64,000 bases of DNA, taken from the NCBI RefSeq assembly GCF_042477335.2, contig NC_091247.1, positions 5,912,501 through 5,976,500 on the forward strand, given 5' to 3'. The notes below the pieces were generated by a model that was given only the letters and a program-made list of their open reading frames with translations, did not search any database and was not told where the DNA came from. This DNA is from Ovis canadensis (taxonomy: Eukaryota > Chordata > Mammalia > Artiodactyla > Bovidae). Within the stretch, counting starts at the first letter, position 1, and every line of letters starts with the position of its first letter. Below, one piece after another: positions 48,501 to 57,307 of the stretch. The position numbers and the translations under genes are program-made.

Positions 48501-50807
48501 TTATCGTGGCTGCAGGGCATGCAGACTGCCTACCTCACCTCTCTGCATCTGCTCCTACTACTCGCCTGCTCACTCTGTTCCAACCCCACTGGCTCATGTT
48601 CTGGGGCTAACCTTTACTGAGCCCTCAAGGCAGACGGCTCTCTGTGTAAAGTACTTTATACACACTATTTCGGTGAATTCCAAGGAAAATCCTACCCAGG
48701 AGGTCAGGCAAGGTCTCATTTTGCAGGAGAGGGAACCCAAGTTTGAAGAGGTCAGATATCGCAGGGAAACCTTTGAAGCCTACCCTTACCTACAGTCATC
48801 TCTACCCTTCCTCCAGTCATGTTCCCGAAATCCCAGCCCTACAGAACGACAGGACAGGCAGGGCTGGGGGTAGGGGGTGTGTCATGGCAGAAAAGACCTG
48901 GCTGTGCAACTCAGATGCCACAAAATACACACCTTTTGCTCTCACCTGGTTTTCAAAGCTTTTACACAGATCAACTTGTTTACTCTCTCCACAGAGCCAG
49001 CCACAGATGCAATGAGCTTCTCTTCCCCCATGTAGGTTCCATGGCCCCTGTTGCAACAGGAAGATACAGAGGATACCAGGGTAATATTTGAGGTGACCTC
49101 TAGCAGCCAGAACAATGTGTTCCTCATATCTGATTCCTCTTGCCTCACAGACAGGCTTTTCTGCTGGCTGCCACCTCTGCCTAAACACTCCTTCTTTAGA
49201 GTCCTACGTGGCCATCTCTTGCACTGTACTCAAGTCGACTCAAATGGCACTTTTTCCACCAGGCCTTCCTCAACTCTCCCATTTGTAATAGTCACCCGCC
49301 CTGCGGCTGCCATCCCCACCATATTTCCAACTTATGCTCCACTTACCCTGCCTCACTTCTTTATTCTTTTCTACTGCATTTACCAGCAAATATTCTAAAT
49401 AACTTGTTTGTTGTGCTTATTTCTCATCTGTCTGTCTCAGAACATAAAGTCCACCAGGACAGAGATTTCCTCTTTGTTCAGTTTATACCCCAACCACAAA
49501 TAATATTTATGGACTGCATGAATAAAGGACTGAATCTTAAGATTTCCTGGGAACCAATAATCCCAAACTAAGAGGTTAAAGGGCAATGGAATAAACGCTG
49601 TTCCTCTCTCATATGCATATGGGGGGAGGGCGGAGGCTGCCTGAGGTATGAGTAGTGTTGACCACTGTGATGGTGATAGAATGGTGAGTCTTACTTTTTT
49701 TCATAATCATTACCCCTCATGTAATCCTTCCCTGGTGGCTCAGACAGTAAAGAACCTGCCTGCAATGCCAGAGACCTGGGTTGGATCCCTGGGTGGTGAA
49801 AATCCCTGGAGAAGGGAATGCAACCCACTCCAGTATTCTAGCCTGGAGAATTCTATGGACAGAGGAATCTAGCGGGCTACAGTTCACCGGGTGGTAAAGG
49901 GTCGGATATGACTGAGGGACTAACTCTTCCACACTTTCACTTTCATGGAATCCTCACCACTCTCTGGAATAGTTATTATCATTATTTTACAGACGAGGAA
50001 ACTGACCTCGGAGAGGTGATACAGCTAATATTGTGACGGCAGCAGGACTGGAACCCCAGCTGCCCTTAAGCTGGAGCCTGCCCTCAGACTCAAAGTTACC
50101 TGTTCTGGTGCATGTAACATAACATATTTGCATGCCCCCTAAGCCCAAAATGGCAACCCACTCCAGTATTCTTGCCTGGAAAATACCATTGACGGAGGAG
50201 CCCGGTAGGCTACAGTCCATGCGGTCGCAAAGAGTCGGACACGACTGAGCGACTTCACTTTCTTTAAGCCCAAGCAATGGCTCGTTCCAAAACCGTGCCC
50301 CTGGCTAGGAGACGGAATGCTGAGGGCTAAGTGGAAGAAGTCAAAAACGCCCACCATCCCTTCCGCCGAAACCTGTGAGGAGGCCCTAGCTGCAGGTTCA
50401 ACGAGGAAGGCCTCAGAATCGGGGCCTGAGGCACAGGACCCATGAGTCACAGCTACCAGTGATCGGGACAGGAAGGTTTCGGGGGAGCTGAGGCAGCTAC
50501 AGACGGGGACATACAAGAAGCAGGAAGTAGGAAGTCCGAAGCCTCGAAAACGAGGCAACTGAGATGCTCCCAGATGCGCCCCGGGTACCGCGAGCACTTA
50601 GATGCAGAACACAGGCCCAGGTTTGATGCGGAAAGAGAGCAATGCAGCCGCCCCTGCCGCCCATTGTCCCCACAACCCCACGTACCGCATGAAGCCTGTG
50701 TCCGTGGTGATCGTGTCCCCTGGCACCACTAGGTGCTTTTTACTCTCGCGGCCCAGGCTCTCGCTAAGAGGCTTCCGAGCGACGGGAAGCCTCATCTCCA
50801 ACGCCAT
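42448..50807 (-). CDS. EXOSC2: EXOSC2 (RRP4), RNA exosome cap subunit, complete 9-exon coding sequence
   Basis: EXOSC2/RRP4 is one of three S1/KH cap proteins on the nine-subunit ring of the RNA exosome. It acts in nucleus, nucleolus and cytoplasm, guiding RNA into the 3'-5' degradation and rRNA-processing channel. I joined nine exons: 50686-50807, 48946-49047, 47217-47262, 46869-46958, 45951-46016, 44937-45005, 43606-43782, 43035-43163 and 42448-42528. Every intron has GT/AG ends, and the sum is 882 nt, i.e. 293 codons plus TAA, the length I know for the human protein. In order the protein has an N-terminal RRP4 domain (about 1-75), an S1 RNA-binding fold (about 78-165, with GEVGDIVVGRITEVQ) and a KH-type domain (about 170-260, with GNNGFIWVYPTPEHK). 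The start ATG is chosen because MALEMRLPVARKPLS matches the family N-terminus; upstream in-frame codons belong to the GC-rich leader. The gene lies head to tail with PRDM12 upstream and ABL1 downstream. I see no defect. Confidence 0.97.
43035..43163 (-). CDS. EXOSC2: EXOSC2 exon 8
   Basis: Forty-three in-phase codons (225-267) encoding PVSLADREVISRLRNCIVSL through the conserved TQRMMLYDTSILYCYEASLP. The acceptor is CTGCTAG and the donor GTATGC. It forms the C-terminal part of the KH domain. Confidence 0.96.
43230..43315. repeat. EXOSC2: Perfect 2 x 43 bp tandem repeat in EXOSC2 intron 7
   Basis: Units 43230-43272 and 43273-43315 are identical base for base (ACGTACAACTGAGGCGGGAT...CCAAACCAAGC). 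They lie between exons 8 and 7 of EXOSC2, clear of both splice sites. Confidence 0.97.
43606..43782 (-). CDS. EXOSC2: EXOSC2 exon 7
   Basis: The longest coding exon, 59 codons (166-224). It includes LVQVSPSLVKRQKTHFHDLP and GNNGFIWVYPTPEHK, the start of the KH-like domain. The acceptor is TTTTTTAG and the donor GTGAGC. The acidic stretch reads KEDD where I recall KEEE in human, a conservative change. Confidence 0.96.
44937..45005 (-). CDS. EXOSC2: EXOSC2 exon 6
   Basis: Twenty-three in-phase codons (143-165), AEVQAVFSDGAVSLHTRSLK then YGK, ending the S1 domain. The donor GTAAGT is near consensus. The acceptor CGACCAG has a weak polypyrimidine tract, but frame and homology leave little doubt. 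Confidence 0.93.
45340..45536 (+). mobile_element. Artiodactyl L1 3'-type fragment
   Basis: GATAAACAAGAACCTACTGT, CTAGCACAGTAACTCTACTC and TATAACTGATTCACTCTGCT recur at 53690-53740 and 54350. Family assignment is tentative. Confidence 0.45.
45537..45771 (-). mobile_element. Bov-tA SINE in EXOSC2 intron 5
   Basis: CACTCAGTCGTGTCTGACTC through AGCACCACCTGGGAAGCTCC. Flanked by AAAACTAA (45529-45536 and 45772-45779). Confidence 0.92.
45951..46016 (-). CDS. EXOSC2: EXOSC2 exon 5
   Basis: Twenty-two in-phase codons (121-142), RRRSAEDELAMRGFLQEGDL then IS. The acceptor is GTTTCAG and the donor GTATCC. The donor was placed so that ATC AGT joins GCT GAG of the next exon, restoring the family sequence LISAEVQ. 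Confidence 0.94.
46510..46542. repeat. 2 x 17 bp tandem repeat
   Basis: CTGATTTGTAAACACA occurs at 46510-46525 and 46527-46542, in EXOSC2 intron 4. Confidence 0.85.
46869..46958 (-). CDS. EXOSC2: EXOSC2 exon 4
   Basis: Thirty in-phase codons (residues 91-120) between acceptor TTTTGTAG and donor GTAAGG. It carries VQQKRWKVETNSRLDSVLL, the core of the S1 RNA-binding fold, and ends NLPGGEL. Confidence 0.95.
47217..47262 (-). CDS. EXOSC2: EXOSC2 exon 3
   Basis: A 46-nt exon between acceptor TTTCTTTCAG and donor GTAAAG. It finishes Arg75 and encodes YNGEVGDIVVGRITE (76-90), the first strand of the S1 domain. The human protein as I recall it has Ile at residue 77, where this copy has Asn. Confidence 0.94.
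48250..48282. repeat. 2 x 18 bp tandem repeat
   Basis: AAATACACGCAGAAC occurs at 48250-48264 and 48268-48282, in EXOSC2 intron 2. Confidence 0.85.
48420..48760 (+). mobile_element. L2 fragment followed by MIR-like fragment
   Basis: The left part (GGATCAGGTCCTTCTGCTCC) fits L2. The right part (AAAGTACTTTATACACACTA, CATTTTGCAGGAGAGGGAAC) fits MIR. A 189-codon open frame over it is therefore not a gene. Confidence 0.45.
48946..49047 (-). CDS. EXOSC2: EXOSC2 exon 2
   Basis: Preceded by acceptor TTGCAACAG and followed by donor GTGAGA. It completes Arg41, encodes residues 42-74 (GHGTYMGEEKLIASVAG onwards) and gives two bases of Arg75. This is the N-terminal strand-rich domain of the exosome cap protein. 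Confidence 0.96.
49440..49540 (+). mobile_element. L2 LINE 3' end
   Basis: CATAAAGTCCACCAGGACAG and ATTTATGGACTGCATGAATA follow the L2 terminal pattern. Confidence 0.5.
49722..49944 (+). mobile_element. Bov-tA SINE in EXOSC2 intron 1
   Basis: CTTCCCTGGTGGCTCAGACA to the CACTTTCACTTTC tail. Flanks CATGTAATCC and CATGGAATCC are a probable duplication with one mismatch. Confidence 0.93.
49945..50100 (+). mobile_element. MIR SINE fragment
   Basis: ATCATTATTTTACAGACGAG then GAAACTGACCTCGGAGAGGT, the MIR 3' half. Confidence 0.6.
50148..50263 (+). mobile_element. Headless Bov-tA near EXOSC2 promoter
   Basis: AAATGGCAACCCACTCCAGT to GAGCGACTTCACTTTCTT. Flanked by TAAGCCCA at 50140-50147 and again at 50265-50272. 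It is about 0.4 kb into intron 1. Confidence 0.9.
50686..50807 (-). CDS. EXOSC2: EXOSC2 exon 1 (coding part)
   Basis: Encodes residues 1-40 and two bases of Arg41. The start sits in CCAAGATGGCG, a good Kozak context. The exon ends ATGCG before the donor GTACGT. It contains the conserved KKHLVVPGDTITTDTGFM stretch of RRP4. Confidence 0.96.
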
Positions 50808-50930
50808 CTTGGCGCCAATAACTCGCGCAGGCGCAGCCCCACTCGGAGTCACGCTTTCCGTCTCCGCAATTTCCAGCCGTCGCTCATAGGGGCGGGGCCT
50901 CAGAACAGCCGCCAACGGGAACTCACGGTC
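50800..50930 (-). promoter_or_regulatory. EXOSC2: EXOSC2 5' UTR and core promoter region
   Basis: GC- and CpG-rich DNA directly upstream of the EXOSC2 ATG, with a GC box (GGGGCGGGGC) at 50889-50898. No TATA box is seen. The start codon itself lies in CAAGATGGCG, which matches both the YY1 core and the TISU translation-initiator consensus. This is typical of a housekeeping promoter with a short leader; the transcription start site is not determined here. Confidence 0.6.
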
Positions 50931-51708
50931 TGGCCTCCATGTTGGCTACTGGCAACCATTAGGTTAACACGAAGGGAAGGAAGGAGTCAAGTTGCCATTT
51001 TTACTATTGGCAAGGCTGCTCTTGTCAAATAATAAAATCTCAGGTTGCATAGCGTTCGACTTTTCAGTAAAACTCTTGTGCTCATCTCACTTACTGTTTT
51101 CCAGGGTTATAAATAATTGTGAAGTGGGCCTCTGAGTTTCCTTCCAATTCAAAGCTGCTGAAATCTCTCTTTTTTGGTATGCGATTGACCAGGAGGATCA
51201 AGAGGAGAAAACACTATTTGGACAGAGGAAAGAGTCTCTTTTCGTACTGTTGCTAGTAGCCCCTGTATTCTACATTACTGTCACTTCGTGAGTGCTAGTT
51301 CAGCACCAACCATCACCTACACCCCCAAACAGTGCTGCAGGTGCTGTTTCCATTCTTTCTTAAGCGAGCTGATTTCCCTGGTATTTCTTTTGGAAAAAGC
51401 AAAAGCCATCTAAGAACACATTTAAATCTTGCCAAGCGGGTGTGTTTTGTCAGGGAGGACAAATGGACACAATACAAAGATTTTCACCTACATTTACTCA
51501 CACAGCGAAATGAGCCAGGAGCTGTCCTAAGGGTTCAGTGATGAACAGATGGAAGGATATGTGGTTTTATCTAGGCGTCAGGAGTATTTCGCTTGTCCCT
51601 CTCCCCAGGTGCTACCCTCTCCCTCACGCTTGGCCCTGCATGCTTTATAGCATTCGCAACAGACTTAGTTTCAACCTCAGGGAATTGGAGGTGATAATTC
51701 TTCATGCA
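50931..51708. other. EXOSC2 upstream intergenic sequence
   Basis: No gene or named repeat identified; may hold distal promoter elements. Confidence 0.4.
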
Positions 51709-51946
51709 GGCTTCCCAGGTAGCGCTAGTGGTAAAGAACCTGCCTGCCAATGCAGGAGACATAAGAGACACGAGTTCAATCCCTGGGTCGGAAAGATCCC
51801 CTGGAGGAGGGTACGGCAACCCACTTCAGTATTCTTGCCTGGAGAATCCCATGGACAGAGGGGCCTGGTGGGCTACGGTCTGTGGAGTCTCAGAGTCGGG
51901 AGTCGCAAAGAGTCAGGCAAGACTAAAGTGACTTAGCACAGCACAG
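51709..51946 (+). mobile_element. Bov-tA SINE (longer variant)
   Basis: GCTTCCCAGGTAGCGCTAGT, GCAGGAGACATAAGAGACAC and the CTTAGCACAGCACAGC tail. Confidence 0.93.
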
Positions 51947-52230
51947 CCCAGTACAGGGATTCTAAATAGGATGAAATAAAATAACTTGCATCAGCACCAC
52001 TCACTGAGACCAGTAAATTAAGTCTGTTTTCTCCTGAAGACCCATCAGACCAATAACCTGGTAAATCTTCAAAAGGATAGCATTTCTTTCACCTAAGCGT
52101 GGCTCACAACTACATTTGTCTAGAAAGCCAACCCTGTAAGGTAGTCAGTTATATAGATTCTAATTGCTCACAGGTCATCAGTAAGTGGACAGCCAGACAC
52201 TTGCCCTCCTCCTTGCCTGGAGAAGGGGCT

Positions 52231-52394
52231 CAGTTCAGTTCAGTTCAGTCGCTCAGTCATGTCTGACTCTTTGTGACCCCATGGACTTCAGCATGCCAAG
52301 CCTCCCTGTCCATCACTAACTCCTGGAGTTTATTCAACCTCATCTCCATTGAGTCGGTGATGCCATCCAACCATCTCATAAAACAGAGGACAGA
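52231..52394 (-). mobile_element. BovB terminal fragment with target-site duplication
   Basis: Begins CAGTTCAGTTCAGTTCAGTC and ends around ACCATCTCATAAAACAGAGG. Flanked by a perfect 12-bp GGAGAAGGGGCT (52219-52230 and 52395-52406). Confidence 0.93.
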
Positions 52395-52406
52395 GGAGAA
52401 GGGGCT

Positions 52407-53078
52407 AGAGCCAAGAAAAGTATGAGAAAGGGTGCATCTGTTGAGTCTGCTCTCGACCAGGAGAGGGCAGTGGTGTCCTTTGAAGCAGTATAGCTCAGTC
52501 AGGCTGCCAGGCCTGGGAATGCTGCTAGACCACGTTCTAGTCCTGGCTTATAGTTGCACGCTGGATTATAGTCTTGACACTGTCCAGTTTCAAGGAAGCA
52601 TGGACATAACCATAATCCCTCCCGTTCTCATGGCACTGTGCTTATGGAGCCTTTCACAATATTGGGGTTGTGGATCTGTCTTAGTATAGTGGCAGGTTCA
52701 GTGTCTGGTTCAGATAAGGGGTCCCTGTGACCCCTGCATGGTGGGAGGGGCCAGGGAGCTCTCTGGGGTCTCTTTTATAAGGCACACAATCCCATTCAGG
52801 AAGGCTCCACCTTCATGACCTAATCACCTCCCAAAGGCCCCACCTCCTACTACCATCACCTTGGGGTTAAGAGTTCAAGATATGAATTTGGGGTGGACAT
52901 AAACATTCTGTCCACTGCAGGTCCCTTTTTAAAGAGGAGGAAACTGAGGCCCCAAAAAGGACTGGAATTCACACAGCAGTTGGCGGCAGGGCCATGTTCC
53001 TCCTGACTGCACCTGCTTCACCCTAGAGCCTGCACATCCTGAGCGTCTGGTGCTTTGCATTAAGCAAACGTTATGTTA
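52407..53078. mobile_element. Old interspersed repeat remnants
   Basis: CTTCATGACCTAATCACCTC then CCAAAGGCCCCACCTCCTAC (52812-52851) is a widespread ancient mammalian repeat text, family uncertain. 52925-53050 looks like a MIR 3' half (GGAGGAAACTGAGGCCCCAA). Confidence 0.4.
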
Positions 53079-53208
53079 TTGGAATTCCCTGGCGGTCAAG
53101 TAGTTAGGACTCTGTGCTTCCACTGCCAGGATGCCAGGTTTGATCCCTCATCGGGGACCTGAGAGTCCATAAGCTGCTTGGCGCAGCCAAAACAACAACA
53201 AGAAAATA
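53079..53208 (+). mobile_element. Short CHR SINE
   Basis: GGAATTCCCTGGCGGTCAAG through GCTTGGCGCAGCCAAAAC. Confidence 0.8.
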
Positions 53209-53659
53209 ATTATGTTTTACATTCCTTGAAGTCAGCTCATCTTGGAGGTAGGCATTATGATCCTTGATGGACGACTTTGCATCACATCCCCAAGAGGCTT
53301 GTTGGAAATACTGATTTTTGAGCCCAGATTTAAGCACTGGGGTTTTGTAAGAGGGGTCCAGAAGTCTGTGAGTAGGTGTCTGAACTCCCAAAGTGATATT
53401 AATTTCTGAACAGGTCTAACATTCACCATTTCCTCCCATATCCATCTACCTCCCCATCTGTGCAGCACCAGGGCCATCACCCCAAGCCAATGGCATCACC
53501 ACCCGACTCAGCTCCCTAATTCTGCCTTTACCATGCCTCCAGCCAGTTTCTGTACAGCAGCCAGAGGTAGCTGAACTTATCTACAAAGCAGAAACAGACT
53601 CACAGGCCGAGAGAGCAGACTTGTGGTTGCCAGGCGAATAGGGGAAGGATGGATTGAGA
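53209..53659. other. Unassigned intergenic sequence
   Basis: No gene seen. 53280-53340 has an old-repeat look (GAGGCTTGTTGGAAATACTG). Confidence 0.35.
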
Positions 53660-53755
53660 GCTGGGGATTAACAGATGCAAACTATTATATACGGATAAAC
53701 AAGGTCCTACTATATAGCACAGGGAACTATATTCAGTATCCTGTGATAAGCCATA

Positions 53756-53947
53756 AAGTGAAAGTAACCCAGTCGTGTCCGACTCTTTGCGAGCCCATGG
53801 ACTATACAGTCCATGGAATTCTCCAGGCCAGAATACTGGAGAGGGTAGCCATTCCCTTCTCCAGGGGATCTTCTCAACCCAGGGATCGAACCCAGGTCTC
53901 CCACACTGCAGGCAGATTCTTTACCAGCTGAGCCACCAGGGAAGCCT
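53756..53947 (-). mobile_element. Bov-tA SINE
   Basis: AACCCAGTCGTGTCCGACTC through TGAGCCACCAGGGAAGCC. Flanks GATAAGCCATA and GATGAACCATA are a probable diverged duplication. Confidence 0.92.
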
Positions 53948-54125
53948 GATGAACCATAATGGGAAAAAAATATTTTTAAAAAAGAATGTATACAAAAGTA
54001 AAGAAAAAAAGAAAATTATTTTATGGCAATGTGACTAAATAATTAGTTAATTAAATTTTAAAAGAATGCATGTGTACACATATATGTATAAAACTGTATA
54101 TGCTCATATATATATGAACTGAGTG

Positions 54126-54338
54126 GGGCTTCCCAGGTGGCACAGTGGTAAACAATCTGCCTGCCAATGCAGGAGACACAGGAGACACAGTTTCAATCTG
54201 TGGGTCAGGAAGATCCCTTGGAATAGGAAATGATAATCCACTCCAATTTTTCTGGCCTGAAAAATTCCACCGACAGAGGAGCCTGGTGGGCTACAGTACA
54301 TGGGGTTGCAAAGAGTTGGACACGACTCTGCAACTGAG
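54126..54338 (+). mobile_element. Bov-tA SINE
   Basis: GGCTTCCCAGGTGGCACAGT through AGTTGGACACGACTCTGCAA. Confidence 0.92.
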
Positions 54339-54518
54339 CACATAAAACGGAATCCCTTTGCTGTACAGCAGAAGTTAACACAACATAATAAACCAACTAC
54401 ACTTCAGTAAAACGTGTAACTAAAAATGAAACAAAAATGAGCAAGACACATAAAGAAAAAAAAAAAGTTCTCCTGTATAGCACAGACAGCTATATATACT
54501 ATCCTGTAATAAACCATA

Positions 54519-54739
54519 CCAGGCCTTCACTGGTAGCTCAAATGGTAAAAGAATCTTCCCACAATGCGGGAGACCTGGCTTCAATTCCTGGGTTGGGAAG
54601 ATCCCCTGGAGAAGGGACTGGCAACCCACTCCAGTATTCTTGCCTGGGAAATCCCATGGACAGAGGAGCCTGGTGGGCTACAGTCCATGGGATCACAAAG
54701 AGTCCGACACAACTGAGTGACTAACTTTCACTTTTTTTA
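54519..54739 (+). mobile_element. Bov-tA SINE with target-site duplication
   Basis: GGCCTTCACTGGTAGCTCAA to the CACTTTTTTTA tail. Flanked by a perfect 11-bp AATAAACCATA (54508-54518 and 54740-54750). Confidence 0.95.
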
Positions 54740-54754
54740 AATAAACCATAATGG

Positions 54755-54996
54755 AAAGGGTAAAAATAAGTAAGTCTTTTAGGATATTCAAAAATAAAAT
54801 AAGAAATAAAAACAGATCAGATTAAATTACTTCCTTGCTTAGAACACTTCTGGCAGCTTCCCTTTTCCCAAGAATGAAATCCAGATTCATCTTTGCCTGA
54901 CTCTGCCCGTCTGCGACTGAACCTGCTCCCTCACCCAGTACATACGCTGCAGCCAGAGGTGCTGGCACCGAGGACGTGTATACTTTTGGTGCTGTC
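54755..54996 (+). repeat. Inverted duplication, left arm
   Basis: The core 54770-54968 is the reverse complement of 56671-56868 with only three substitutions and two short indels by eye. The left arm continues directly into L2 sequence to about 55115, so it looks like the source copy. Confidence 0.93.
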
Positions 54997-55115
54997 TGTG
55001 TGGAACGCTCTTCCTCCCAGGTCTTCCTGCATCTCCTCCTCACTTAGGTCTCAGCACATATATCACCTCCTTGGAGAAGAATTCCTGACCACCTTATCTA
55101 GACTAGTCCTGTTTC
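54830..55115 (+). mobile_element. L2 LINE fragment
   Basis: GAATGAAATCCAGATTCATC, GTGTGGAACGCTCTTCCTCC and GAAGAATTCCTGACCACCTT follow the L2 3' region order. Confidence 0.6.
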
Positions 55116-56221
55116 TATCACTTGATCCTGTTTTAGTTCTTGTCACTGAATTTTCCCCTGGTTAGGGAACTAGATCCCAGATGCCATGCAGAGCAGTCAC
55201 AGGAAGAAAAAATAGAAAAACAAACCCAGGTACTCTCAGAACAGCACTCAGCAAACATCTGTGGAATGAATGAACTTATTCCGCAAGCATTTCTGGAGCA
55301 TTTCGACCCCAGGCATCAGGGTGTTCGGTCAGGAGCTCAGGGATCAGAGGGTTGAGAGGAGGACAGAAAGACCTCCTGACAGCAATGGTGTTCAAATGAG
55401 CCTTGAAGGCCAGGAACTGTTGACACTCGGGAGTTGGGTTGAGGGCCACAGAGAACTCTGAGTGAAAGTAACCAAAAAGGAAATCAGGAAAAGTGTGAAA
55501 ACAGAGGCAGCAGGAGCCCTCTAGCCCTGAGCTCTTCGGAAGCATGCAGTCCTAACCACTGGACCACCAGGGAATTCCTCCCCCAGCCCCCGATCCCTAG
55601 AAGTTTTGCAGTCAGAGATGTGCACAAAGATTTCCACCCAAGGACCTCATGTTTTGAGGACTGCCTCTTCCCAAAATATCAGAAACAGTTTTGATGCCTA
55701 TGGCAGCTCTTAAGCGTGTCCACGAATTTTAAGAATGGCAGTCTGTCCCTCCTTGTCTTACATTTGGGCAGACTTGTGACTAAGGCAGCTGTCTATCACC
55801 TTGATAGCACGTGTCAGAAGTGCCTCTACAGGACTCCAAAGACCCATCAGAACAGACCAGGTAGCCTGGTTCTCCCACAACACCCACCCTGAAGCCCTGA
55901 GCCAACATGAATGAAGTTTGACTTCCCCAAGGCAGCCATGACATGGAAAGCAGTCAGGATGGGTGCTAACAAGCCGTTGTCCTTAATCTGTCCCACCTCA
56001 TCATGGCCCTGCAGCCTAGCAGACCAGCCCCAAAGTGGGAAGGAAGCTGAGAGCTTAGAATATCTGTTCCTCCATTTCAAGAGCTCCGAGGATAATGGCT
56101 AATGGAAAGGGCAGGAGATGGGGTGATGGACAGCTGCCTTAGATGCCCCTGGGGGATGCCCAGTGAGGTGGGTGATAGAAGCAGCCACAACCCTTCACTC
56201 CACCAAAGGCATCCTTGTGTT
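55116..56221. other. Unassigned intergenic sequence inside the inverted-repeat loop
   Basis: No coding gene recognised. 55545-55582 is a CHR SINE end fragment (AACCACTGGACCACCAGGGA). The rest is old or unique. Confidence 0.4.
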
Positions 56222-56425
56222 AACAATGGTTTCCATTTGCTGAGCACTTACCACATGCCAGATCCCAAGTCATGTATTTCACTTACATCCATTGTCCCAC
56301 TTAGTCCTCACAATCTCCTTAGGAGCCAAGTATCACCCCATTTGTCATTTGAGGAAGTTGAGACACATAGACATTAATTCACTTGTCCAAGTTCACCCAG
56401 CTAGTGAATGGCCAAGTAGAGTTTC
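56222..56425 (+). mobile_element. MIR SINE
   Basis: CCATTTGCTGAGCACTTACC, CACTTAGTCCTCACAATCTC and TTGTCCAAGTTCACCCAGCT, in MIR order. Confidence 0.7.
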
Positions 56426-56643
56426 AAACACAGAGCAGTGACCTCTATCTAGAACTCTCTATACCCAGCGGTCCTGAACCATGTAATAAAAAAAGACATG
56501 ATAGTCATATTGATTGGAAAAAAAAATAAAACTGCCTTATTCACACACAACATAATCGTGTACACAGAGGTCCTACGTAATCTAACTTCCCAAAGCTACA
56601 AGAATGAATAAGTGAGTTTTCCAAGATTAAGGCTACAAGGTCA

Positions 56644-56886
56644 AGACAGTAGCAGAAGCACATACATCCGCGGTGCCAGCACCTCTGGCTGCAGCGTGTG
56701 TACTGGGTGAGGGAGCAGGTTCAGTCGCAGATGGGCAGAGTCAGGCAAAGATGAACCTGGATTTCATTCTTGGGAAAAGGGAAGCTGCCAGAAGTGTTCT
56801 AAGCAAGGAAGTAATTTGATCTGTTTTTATTTCTTATTTTATTTTTGAATATCCTAAAAGACTTAATTATTTATTTTTACCCTTTG
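56644..56886 (-). repeat. Inverted duplication, right arm
   Basis: Reverse complement of 54755-54996. Shared landmarks include GTGCCAGCACCTCTGGCTGC, GAGGGAGCAGGTTCAGTCGC and TGAATATCCTAAAAGACTTA. Flanks do not match beyond the arms, which marks the duplication edges. Confidence 0.93.
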
Positions 56887-57090
56887 ACCAGCTGGTCTAT
56901 ACCGCATGCCTATAGGATATGCAGCAAGCCCTTCGGATTGAATCTGCGGGCTGACTGGGAGGTGGTGTATTTGTGTGCCTCTGTTGGGAGCAGGGGGACA
57001 TGCACTCTTGGGAAAGGAGCCCGAGGCCCCTGCTGAAAAAGTGAACAAAGTAAGAGATTAAGCTTTGAGTATCAAGCCTCCCAGCGAGGA

Positions 57091-57307
57091 GTGAAAGTCA
57101 CTCAGTCGTGTCCAACTCTTTGGGACACGACTGTTTGGGTTGGGACATGACTCTTTGGGACTGTAAAGCCCATGGAATTCTCCAGGCCAGAATACTGGAG
57201 TGGGTAGCCTTTCCTTTCTCCAAGGGATCTTTCCAACACAGGGATCGAACCCAAGTTTCCCACATTGCAGGCGGATTCTTTACCAGCTGAGCCACCAGAG
57301 AAGCCCC
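57091..57307 (-). mobile_element. Bov-tA SINE with internal short repeat
   Basis: CACTCAGTCGTGTCCAACTC through GAGCCACCAGAGAAGCCC. The tail end carries an extra GGGACACGACTGTTTGGGTT block not in the consensus. Confidence 0.9.

Larger units (their letters stand above)
53660..54754 (+). mobile_element. Artiodactyl L1 3'-type element split by three Bov-tA SINEs
   Basis: Host text (ACAAGGTCCTACTATATAGC, CTTTGCTGTACAGCAGAAGT, CTGTAATAAACCATA) resumes between three SINE insertions, at 53756-53947, 54126-54338 and 54519-54739. The second tract (54460-54518) partly repeats the first, suggesting two joined copies. Confidence 0.5.

Noticed and set aside
48304-48873. 189-codon plus-strand frame
   Set aside because: Covers L2- and MIR-derived sequence in EXOSC2 intron 2, on the opposite strand to the gene. 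No homology.
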